Shown here: in pieces, positions 58,135-64,000 of the stretch
Layout of the letters: each line of letters starts with the position of its first letter
Position numbering within the stretch: the stretch's first letter is position 1
Origin: Pseudomonas alloputida
GTDB lineage: Bacteria > Pseudomonadota > Gammaproteobacteria > Pseudomonadales > Pseudomonadaceae
Length of the DNA: 64,000 nt
Reading direction: 5' to 3'
Assembly (NCBI RefSeq): GCF_021283545.2
Contig: NZ_CP128540.1
Span: 4,189,501 to 4,253,500 of the forward strand
Notes under the pieces: model-generated
Told to the model about the DNA's origin: nothing
The model's input: the letters and a program-made list of their open reading frames with translations, nothing else
Databases searched by the model: none
Translations under genes and position numbers: made by a program

Positions 58135-60189
58135 TTAGCCCGCTTGCTGTTGAAATACCTGTTTCATCGCAACGAAGTCTGGGTGGTTTGGATAACGCTC
58201 ATGCCACCTGGCTTCGTCTGCGGTGAGCCCTTCTCCAGCGTTCTTGCGCTGATCCAGCCGAACCCACAGCCGATACCTCGCAACATCGTCGCCTGGTACT
58301 ACAAACTGGGGCTGTTGCAATTCAAGCGCTTTCGCGTACTCTCGCGCCTCTTCCAGAGCCTCAGTTGACAAATTCGCAGACTGCGCAATGCTGGGCGCGA
58401 TCATTTCCACTCGATGACCTGTCAGCGTTTCCAGCTTGTTTACAGCCCTGCTGAATTGCCCTTGCTGCCGCTTTTCCCGCGCCATTTCAACCATCGAGCG
58501 CGGCATATAATCCGTGCTATTTCCGTCGAGCTGAGCGGCACCGATCAATTCGCCTTCTAACGTGTACGCCCAGACCTGGCTAGCATCTCTAACGTCATAA
58601 GCAACGCGTATTTCCTGCCCATGTAAGGCCGTTAGATCTTCCATGAAATAGTTGTTGCCGCCCCAAGCAATCTCGCCACGACGCGTTGTTCGCGTTACTT
58701 GCGGCCGTATCAGGGACTCCACTAGCGCCCCTGGAGCAATCATCGGCTCCCATCCCGCTTCGATGGCTGCCTGCCACGCCTCATCAGGACTCATGTTTCT
58801 GAGCTTCCCTGTTTCAGGGTCGCGGATCTTGTCTAGGCCCCGGTGTGGAGTGCTGTTGTAGTTGGCGATTTCATGCTCTACGCCGGCCATAAACACACCA
58901 AACTCTGGAATCACGCGAGACTTTCCGAGTTCTCTCAATTCTTTCCGGCCGAGGCGATGCACTTTGGTCCCAGCGTGCTTATCCATATCAGCCCCGATAT
59001 AAGACGTGAGCTTCTTCGCAGCACGAACCCAAATCGTCTGATGCCCCCGTTCGGATAGGCCACGCGCTTGGCTGTTATATGGCAAGGAATGCGTCATGGT
59101 GCCGCCAAGCCGATCCACCACCTCGCGAACAGTGTCATTCGCGAAGCCCGAACCGTTATCGACATAGAAAATCGAGAACATGCATTCCTGGATCGCACCA
59201 CGTAGCGCATCCAGAACCCCGATTGCCGACTCGGCCTCACCTACGGATATCCCTACTACTCGCCGACTTGCCACATCCAGAACCGTGGTGATCTCTGGCC
59301 GATAGGGTTTTCCGGTCAGCGGGTTGATTACTTCCGCATCAAACTTGTGACCGTCCGCTGTATAAACATCACCAGGCAATAGATTCTTGGTCGAACGTCG
59401 ACGGAAAGGCTGTAGAGCCTTCAGCTCCTGGGGACTCATACGACCCCGATTGAGCACGTCGGGTGAAAGCTTTTTCAGGAAGCGTTGCACCGCATGAATA
59501 CTGGGCAGGTCGCCAGTCCAGTTTGACGAGAATTCCGCATAGCTTGCAGCAACGCTCGGCTTAGTCGGGCGCTGGTAGCAGCGAAGAAAGGCAGGAGCCC
59601 ACTCCGGCATTCCTAGGTTTGCTCTCTGACGAAGTGGCGCCAACGACGCTTCGTTCCGATCAGCCGCCCGCCAGGTTGCCAACCAACGCTTCAAAGTCCG
59701 CTCAGATAAGCCCCTATCTGCCGTCTTGCGGTCATTCGCGATTTCCACCCGATCTTGCAAGTAGGGCGATAGGGTTCCGGCCTGAGCATGCTTCACTAGA
59801 GCATCGATTGCCGCCTTTTGAGAGACGAGCTGCATCATGCGCTCGATCTCACGGCAAAACGCTAAACGAGCACTCATGACTGTCCGCTGCCTATCATTCA
59901 GCGCCGCAGTGCTGATACTGACCTGGACATCAGATTGAACCGTCAACTGATTCCCTTCGCTTGAAAGTCGGGTTAGTAATGCGGCTTGGGTTTCTGATGG
60001 AAGGCAGGAAAACAGGAACTCGCGACCACCACCCTGCGCTTTCCGAGGTTGCCAAGACCAGCCCTCTTGGCGGGCTCGATAGTTAACTCCCTGGACAGTC
60101 CCAGGAAGCCCGGGCAGTCCGCTCAACTCCTGTGCGGTGTACCAGCCGGTAAGCTTGGGGCTGGTCATATCGGGTGTGTGCTTGCTCAT
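58135..60189 (-). CDS. MuA-like DDE transposase
   Basis: A 684-residue transposase of the Mu A family. An N-terminal HTH (about 12-60: WYTAQELSGLPGLPGTVQGV) recognises enhancer or end sites. A second DNA-binding region follows (about 150-240). The RNase-H-like core has the catalytic residues D279 (TADGHKFDA), D344 (FYVDNGSGF) and E380 (ARGLSERGH). A C-terminal region rich in charged helices probably contacts the B ATPase. All three catalytic residues are present and the frame is intact, so it could be active. It overlaps the Ner-like stop by ATGA. Confidence 0.93.
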   Translation of the reverse strand: MSKHTPDMTSPKLTGWYTAQELSGLPGLPGTVQGVNYRARQEGWSWQPRKAQGGGREFLFSCLPSETQAALLTRLSSEGNQLTVQSDVQVSISTAALNDRQRTVMSARLAFCREIERMMQLVSQKAAIDALVKHAQAGTLSPYLQDRVEIANDRKTADRGLSERTLKRWLATWRAADRNEASLAPLRQRANLGMPEWAPAFLRCYQRPTKPSVAASYAEFSSNWTGDLPSIHAVQRFLKKLSPDVLNRGRMSPQELKALQPFRRRSTKNLLPGDVYTADGHKFDAEVINPLTGKPYRPEITTVLDVASRRVVGISVGEAESAIGVLDALRGAIQECMFSIFYVDNGSGFANDTVREVVDRLGGTMTHSLPYNSQARGLSERGHQTIWVRAAKKLTSYIGADMDKHAGTKVHRLGRKELRELGKSRVIPEFGVFMAGVEHEIANYNSTPHRGLDKIRDPETGKLRNMSPDEAWQAAIEAGWEPMIAPGALVESLIRPQVTRTTRRGEIAWGGNNYFMEDLTALHGQEIRVAYDVRDASQVWAYTLEGELIGAAQLDGNSTDYMPRSMVEMAREKRQQGQFSRAVNKLETLTGHRVEMIAPSIAQSANLSTEALEEAREYAKALELQQPQFVVPGDDVARYRLWVRLDQRKNAGEGLTADEARWHERYPNHPDFVAMKQVFQQQAG

Positions 60190-60494
60190 AAAACGTTAGA
60201 CTCAGGGTTTGTCGAACTCTCAGGTCGTTTCGGGCGTTGCCGCTGCGGTGTGCCGTTGGCATTCCAGCGATCAGGCCAGAGTTCGTTAGGCTCAAGCCCT
60301 AGTGCTTTAGCGATAGCCCTTTCCATGCGTGGATAAGGCAAGCGCTTAACGTTCAGAACCGCCGAGATAGATACGTTCATCTTCCGGGCGACCTTCGCCA
60401 AGGACGTACCCTTAGCGCGCAACTGGAATTTGATCCATTCCCACCGGAGCTCGGGATCGCTTGGTATTTCAGGGGGCGGAGTTTTGGTTTTCAT
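60186..60494 (-). CDS. Ner-like regulator
   Basis: A 102-residue HTH protein of the Ner/Nlp group, the Cro-like switch of Mu that shuts down the early promoter and repressor. The core is LRAKGTSLAKVARKMNVSIS and the family ending RMERAIAKALGLEPNELWPDRW. The start at 60494 (MKTKTPPPEIPSDPEL) is preferred; a longer frame reaches 60557 but would extend into the control region. It is divergent from the repressor and is the first gene of the early operon, overlapping the transposase start by ATGA. Confidence 0.85.
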   Translation of the reverse strand: MKTKTPPPEIPSDPELRWEWIKFQLRAKGTSLAKVARKMNVSISAVLNVKRLPYPRMERAIAKALGLEPNELWPDRWNANGTPQRQRPKRPESSTNPESNVL

Positions 60495-60600
60495 CTGACG
60501 GCCTTTGGGTCGTTTTTTTTGAAAGCTAACGTGATGTACGTCATAGGCTAGTGCCATAGAAGTTGAAAGGCAACCCCTATAGAAGCATTTTCAGCTTCTC

Positions 60601-60623
60601 TTAGCGCTATTTGTTAGTGCTAA
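60601..60623. promoter_or_regulatory. Candidate repressor/Ner operator
   Basis: TTAGCGCTA-TTTGT-TAGTGCTAA is a 9+9 inverted repeat with one mismatch, in the 165-nt gap between the Ner-like gene and the repressor. A further GGCTAACGTGATGTACGTCA with related half-sites lies at about 60520-60545. Confidence 0.55.
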
Positions 60624-60659
60624 AGAGAAAAACTCAATGAATTCAATGACTTACAGAAG

Positions 60660-61364
60660 ATGAAAAAAGACGATTTGCCCGAAAATCAGCTTTCAGCCTC
60701 CCCAGGGAAAGCTGAAAGTGATCCAGCATTCATCGAAAGGCTGCGCCATATCGCCGCAAAGGTGGGGAGCGTTAATGCTTTAGCGCGTGCATCCGGGCTT
60801 TCCCAGGGAGGGCTGCAGCGCTACATGAAGGGTGGGGAGCCTACTCGGCCAAATCTGATCAGCTTGGCCAAGGCCGGGGGCGTCAGCCTCAATTGGCTGA
60901 TGACTGGTGATGAATCGGAAGGCGCACAGCCCCAGATTGACGATGACATCTATGCGTACATACCTTTGTACGACGCCCGAGTGAGCCAGGGGCACGGCGC
61001 CTGGAATGATGGGCTCAAGGTACTCACAAAGCTTGCGTTCACTCGCTACAGCCTGCGCAAAAAGGGCTTAGACCCAGCAAAGCTGGCTGCTGTGCGCGTT
61101 GACGGAGACTCAAACGAGCCCATCTTGTGCGATGGCGACACCGTTATGGTGGATTTGAGCCGGAACGTGCTTCAAGGGGAGGCGTTTTACGTAATCCGTA
61201 TTGATGACCTGCTTTACGCGAAGCGTTTACAGCGCGAGATTGATGGCAGCATCCTAGTCATCAGCGCGAATCCAGCTTATCGCGTCATCACCGTTCCACA
61301 GAGCCAACTCAGCTCGCTTCAGGTTATCGGCCGGGTGGTCTGGGCAGGGGGCTGGATGATCTAA
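60660..61364 (+). CDS. LexA/S24-type phage repressor
   Basis: A 234-residue cI-like repressor. The N-terminal HTH domain is at about 25-85 (VNALARASGLSQGGLQRYM), then a linker, then an S24 peptidase domain with Ser in VDGDSNEPILCDGDTV and the general-base Lys in DDLLYAKRL. The Ser/Lys pair is intact, so autocleavage under RecA after DNA damage is expected. This build differs from the phage Mu c repressor and is like those of Pseudomonas Mu-like phages. It is divergent from the early operon and maintains lysogeny. Confidence 0.9.
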   Translation: MKKDDLPENQLSASPGKAESDPAFIERLRHIAAKVGSVNALARASGLSQGGLQRYMKGGEPTRPNLISLAKAGGVSLNWLMTGDESEGAQPQIDDDIYAYIPLYDARVSQGHGAWNDGLKVLTKLAFTRYSLRKKGLDPAKLAAVRVDGDSNEPILCDGDTVMVDLSRNVLQGEAFYVIRIDDLLYAKRLQREIDGSILVISANPAYRVITVPQSQLSSLQVIGRVVWAGGWMI

Positions 61365-61447
61365 AGCGGAGTGTTGGTTTCTTTTCCAAGGCAATCGATC
61401 ACCACTTCAAAAGTGCCTGAAAGCCTTATAGATCAAGGCTTGTAGGG

Positions 61448-61498
61448 GAAACGAAACGTACCTTTGTAGAGTTTCGTTTTCTCTTGAGGCGAAACGAA
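61448..61498. repeat. Three GAAACGAA sites near the left end
   Basis: GAAACGAA at 61448-61455 and 61491-61498, and its reverse complement TTTCGTTT-type copy at 61472-61479. Centres are 24 and 19 bp apart, about two helical turns. They lie between the repressor gene and the left end, in the 392 non-coding nt inside the element. Binding partner unknown. Confidence 0.55.
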
Positions 61499-61561
61499 CC
61501 CGCTACGGATGGTGCCTCCTAGGAAGATCGGGCCTTGGAGCTTTACCGCCCCTCCCAGGCT

Positions 61562-61756
61562 GGTGCCAAAGACCGCGCTCGAAATCGCCAGAGCTCAGCG
61601 ATTTGTCTATTTTCTGATCATTTTCATTTAGCGGCTATTTGGCCCCGTTTTGGCCTCGCTTCTTTTCTTCTCGCCCAATGAATCCAGGCTTTTCCGCTTT
61701 CTTCCCGCTTCTTCCCGCCTGTTTTCTCTTAGTGCCAAACAGAACACCTCCTCACA
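61562..61756. other. Left-end transposase-binding sites
   Basis: The reverse-complement core GTGCCAAA occurs at 61732-61739 (L1, 17 nt from the terminal ACA) and at 61563-61570 (GGTGCCAAAG). A weaker site in the opposite orientation is GGCTATTTGGCCCCG at 61633-61647. These match the right-end core TTTGGCAC. No protein gene is seen in 61365-61993. Confidence 0.6.
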
Positions 61757-61815
61757 CAGCGAAGCTTGTGAGCCACGCCGGACTGCCCCCTAAATTTGAT
61801 AAGCCTTCGCGGTCG

Positions 61816-61842
61816 CCTGTAGGAGCGGGTTTACCCGCGAAA
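61816..61842. repeat. Chromosomal REP element
   Basis: CCTGTAGGAGCGGGTTTACC followed by CGCGAA is the classical P. putida REP head with the palindrome GCGGGT-TT-ACCCGC. It marks chromosomal sequence just outside the element's left end. Confidence 0.75.
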
Positions 61843-61993
61843 CGGGCGAAGACACTCTCTGACGGAATAACCACCCCTGCATTTATGGAAAGTTTCGTCA
61901 TCTCCACAGGCTGTTGCTGCTATCCACCTATCCAGTTTGCATCCTGTGTGCAGGCATCTACAGTTTCGACGTACAACGCTGCGGAGAGACCAG

Positions 61994-63193
61994 ATGCGTG
62001 GCGATGACAACAGCTGCGCGAACACTGCCAAAAGCCCGCCGAAGATGCCCCGCAGTATCTGGGCGCTGGGCTTCGTGTCGATGTTGATGGACATTTCCTC
62101 GGAGATGATCCACGCCCTACTGCCCCTGTACATGGTCAGTGTGCTCGGCGCTTCGGTGATAGCGGTGGGGCTTGTCGAAGGAATCGCCGAGTCGACCGCA
62201 TCGTTCACCAAGGTGTTCTCTGGTGCCCTCAGCGACCGACTGGGTAAACGCAAGCTGCTGACAGTCCTCGGCTACGGCCTCAGTGCGCTGATGAAGCCGG
62301 TATTTCCCATGGCTTCCGGACTTGAGTGGCTGACTGCGGCACGCTTCGTCGACCGCGTCGGCAAGGGTATTCGGGGGGGCCCACGCGATGCGCTGGTGGC
62401 CGATGTTACGCCGGTCGAGCTGCGCGGCGCGGCGTTCGGCCTGCGTCAGGCGCTCGATACCGTAGGCGCTATCCTCGGGCCATTGCTGGCGATCGTATTG
62501 ATGTGGTTGACAGCGAGCCATTTCCAGACCGTGTTCTGGGTAGCTGTTATCCCGGCGTTCGTGGCGGTGTATATCCTGATTGCCTTCGTTCACGAACCTG
62601 CGGCCCCAGCGATGGGGCATCCGGTGCGCTCACCGTTGGCACTGCACGAGCTGCGGCGCCTCGGGCCGGTCTATTGGCGCCTGATCGGTCTGGCCACGTT
62701 GTTCACCCTCGCCCGTTTCAGCGAGGCGTTCTTGCTGCTGCGGGCTCAGAACATAGGCCTGACACCGCTGTGGGCGCCGGCGGTACTGGTATTGATGGCG
62801 ATGGCCTACTCACTGTCGGCCTACCCTGCCGGCGTGTTGTCGGACCGAGTGGGGCGCCGTGACGTGCTGATGGGCGGGCTAGGCCTGCTGATCACTGCCG
62901 ACCTGCTGCTGGCCCTTTTGCCAGGATGGGTCGGGCTTGCCTTTGGGGTAACGGCCTGGGGCCTGCACCTGGGCTTCAGCCAGGGCATCTTCTCTGCCAT
63001 GATCGCCGACAGCGCCCCCGCCAACTTGCGCGGTACCGCCTTCGGCCTGTTCAACCTGCTGACCGGTGCGGCGCTGCTGATAGCCAGCGTGGTAGCCGGA
63101 TTGCTGTGGGAGCGTGCAGGGTTCCAGGCCACCTTCCTGGTGGGTGCGGGTTTTGCCGTCACCACCCTTGCAGGACTGACGCTGCTGCGCTGA
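61994..63193 (+). CDS. MFS transporter
   Basis: A 399-residue major facilitator with 12 predicted helices. The signature loop between helices 2 and 3 is seen as GALSDRLGKRKLLTVLGYG and again in the second half as GVLSDRVGRRDVLMGGLG. RFVDRVGKGIRGGPRDALVAD is typical of a subgroup I know only as uncharacterised MFS proteins. The start at 61994 has GGAGAG upstream; an in-frame ATG at 61937 adds a non-membrane leader. It has its own unit downstream of the element. Confidence 0.88.
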   Translation: MRGDDNSCANTAKSPPKMPRSIWALGFVSMLMDISSEMIHALLPLYMVSVLGASVIAVGLVEGIAESTASFTKVFSGALSDRLGKRKLLTVLGYGLSALMKPVFPMASGLEWLTAARFVDRVGKGIRGGPRDALVADVTPVELRGAAFGLRQALDTVGAILGPLLAIVLMWLTASHFQTVFWVAVIPAFVAVYILIAFVHEPAAPAMGHPVRSPLALHELRRLGPVYWRLIGLATLFTLARFSEAFLLLRAQNIGLTPLWAPAVLVLMAMAYSLSAYPAGVLSDRVGRRDVLMGGLGLLITADLLLALLPGWVGLAFGVTAWGLHLGFSQGIFSAMIADSAPANLRGTAFGLFNLLTGAALLIASVVAGLLWERAGFQATFLVGAGFAVTTLAGLTLLR

Positions 63194-63403
63194 ACCTGGC
63201 TAACCTGGCGGTTCGCGACTGCCGCGTATGCAGGTTGAACAGTTCCATCCTGTAACCCGGACGCCCCCGCCGCAGAGGCCGAACGTCTGGACAGGGAGCG
63301 CCGCCTGCCGGTGAAGGCGTTCGAGTAAGGATGTCGGCAATGCACGCAGTGAAGGGGCCAAGCTAATCGCGATGCCGGATGGCGATCTCACCCCCAAGCC
63401 GAA

Positions 63404-64000
63404 CTAGGCCAGCACAGCCTCCTGCTCCAGTAACGACCAACCGCCATGCCCATCCACCTCAAGCCGGTGGGTGTGGAACGCTGCCAGTGTGCTGCGGTGG
63501 CCGACACTGACCAGCAATGCACTCGGCATCTCCGAACGCAACAACGCATACAGGGCATGCTCGAGCCCTTCATCCATTGCCGAGGTGGACTCGTCGAGGA
63601 ACACCACCTGTGGCCGGTTGAACAGCACCCGGGCGAACGCCAGGCGCTGCTGCTCGCCCACCGAGAGGATGTGTGACCAGTCACAGCTGACGTCCAGACG
63701 CTCGGCGAGATGGGCCAGGTTGACCTGGCGCAACGCCTGCTGCATGAGCAGTTCATCCTTGGGGTTGCTGGCTGCCGGGTAGGCAATGACGGTACGCAAG
63801 TCACCTAGCGGCAGGTACGGGCGTTGCGACAGGAACAGTGCCTGATGGCCCGTTGGCCGCCTGACCTTGCCTTCGGCATACGGCCAAAGGCCCGCCAGGG
63901 CACGCAGCAGCGTGGTTTTACCACTGCCCGATGGCCCTTTGATCAACAACGCCTGGCCGGCATGCAGGCTCAGGTCCAGGTCGGCGATAAGGGCATGTCC
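63404..64000 (-). CDS. ABC transporter permease/ATPase (SbmA/YddA-like), 5' end outside window
   Basis: The C-terminal 198 residues of an ATPase domain. The frame stays open to base 64000 on the minus strand. Visible are Walker A GPSGSGKTTLLRAL, the Q loop ALFLSQRPYLPLGDLRTVI, the signature LSVGEQQRLAFARVL, Walker B VVFLDESTSAMD and the H region SVGHRSTLAAFH. The LSVGEQQR and PYLPLGDLR forms are typical of the ABCD-like YddA/SbmA group, where the ATPase is fused to a membrane domain; that part would lie beyond the window. The 210 nt between this gene and the MFS gene hold no recognised feature. Confidence 0.85.
   Translation of the reverse strand, partial: GHALIADLDLSLHAGQALLIKGPSGSGKTTLLRALAGLWPYAEGKVRRPTGHQALFLSQRPYLPLGDLRTVIAYPAASNPKDELLMQQALRQVNLAHLAERLDVSCDWSHILSVGEQQRLAFARVLFNRPQVVFLDESTSAMDEGLEHALYALLRSEMPSALLVSVGHRSTLAAFHTHRLEVDGHGGWSLLEQEAVLA

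Larger units (their letters stand above)
49528..61756. mobile_element. Compact, deleted Mu-like transposable prophage
   Basis: About 12.2 kb between candidate ends TGT (49528) and ACA (61756). Both terminal TGT/ACA triplets stand exactly 17 nt outside a TTTGGCAC core, as expected for a MuA-type recognition site next to each end. The cargo runs from a repressor, Ner-like gene, MuA- and MuB-like genes to baseplate gp46-gp48, spike, LamG, fibre and a fibre-chaperone fragment. No portal, capsid, sheath, tube, tape-measure, lysis or Mor/C genes exist. No 5-bp target duplication is visible (GATCT left, CACAG right), so the exact ends need checking. Confidence 0.8.

Noticed and set aside
49528..61756. 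Tailocin (R-type pyocin-like particle) locus
   Set aside because: No sheath, tube, tape measure or lysis genes are present, while a transposase and B ATPase are, so it cannot build a particle by itself.
49501..61830. CRISPR array or defence island around the element
   Set aside because: The only clustered repeats are the end-site cores and three short GAAACGAA motifs; there is no spacer-repeat pattern and no cas or defence gene.
61639..62007. 122-codon plus-strand frame across the element's left end
   Set aside because: It crosses the end sites and the chromosomal REP element, and has no ribosome binding site or family similarity.

Overview
The window is a high-GC gammaproteobacterial chromosome segment, almost certainly from the Pseudomonas putida group. 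Grounds: the contiguous block tig-clpP-clpX-lon-hupB-ppiD, the neighbouring folD and tRNA cluster, an aer2-like receptor gene paired with a GGDEF/EAL gene, P. putida-type REP palindromes, and codon use rich in GC-ending codons. The assignment rests on recognised proteins and gene order, not on a database search.

Layout. 1-11.5 kb: housekeeping and envelope genes (truncated FtsX-type permease, greB, DoxX protein, MltF-type lytic transglycosylase, tatD, a chemoreceptor behind an ANR/FNR-type box, thioesterase, CHAD protein, patatin-like phospholipase). 11.6-20.2 kb: protein quality control, all on the minus strand (ppiD, hupB, lon, clpX, clpP, tig). 20.8-21.5 kb: tRNA-His, tRNA-Leu, tRNA-His, tRNA-Arg read leftward from one strong promoter; folD reads rightward beside it. 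22.5-30.5 kb: a six-gene glycerol/polyol-type ABC transporter operon (glpSTPQUV-like) with a sigma54-type promoter and a divergent AcoR-type activator. 30.5-34 kb: aer2-like receptor and c-di-GMP gene pair. 34-49.4 kb: dicarboxylate-type transporter with two GntR regulators, lipoprotein, PACE efflux pump with divergent LysR, dCache chemoreceptor with a sigma28-like promoter, YkvI-like transporter, ridA and an FAD amine oxidase with a divergent XRE-cupin regulator, TauE exporter, histidine phosphatase, and a FepA-type siderophore receptor.

49.53-61.76 kb: a compact Mu-like transposable element of about 12.2 kb lies between the FepA-type gene and an MFS transporter gene. It has candidate Mu-type ends with repeated TTTGGCAC-core sites, a LexA/S24-type repressor, a Ner-like regulator, a DDE transposase (MuA-like), a MuB-like ATPase and three small early genes. 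It then jumps straight to the last baseplate genes (gp46, gp47, gp48 homologues), an SGNH-esterase tail spike, a LamG-like protein, a tail fibre and a truncated fibre chaperone. Head, portal, sheath, tube, lysis and late-activator genes are all absent. A 29-codon remnant of an early zinc-ribbon gene sits exactly where the early and late modules meet, which argues for an internal deletion.

The most striking observation is inside the baseplate J (gp47) gene. About 390 bp in the middle of the gene is inverted between two TA dinucleotides. Turning it back gives a perfect, stop-free 358-residue gp47 that ends in a 4-nt overlap with gp48. The element is therefore probably a defective but possibly still mobile mini-Mu that keeps its host-recognition module. 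Whether the inversion is a one-off lesion or a switch cannot be decided from one sequence.
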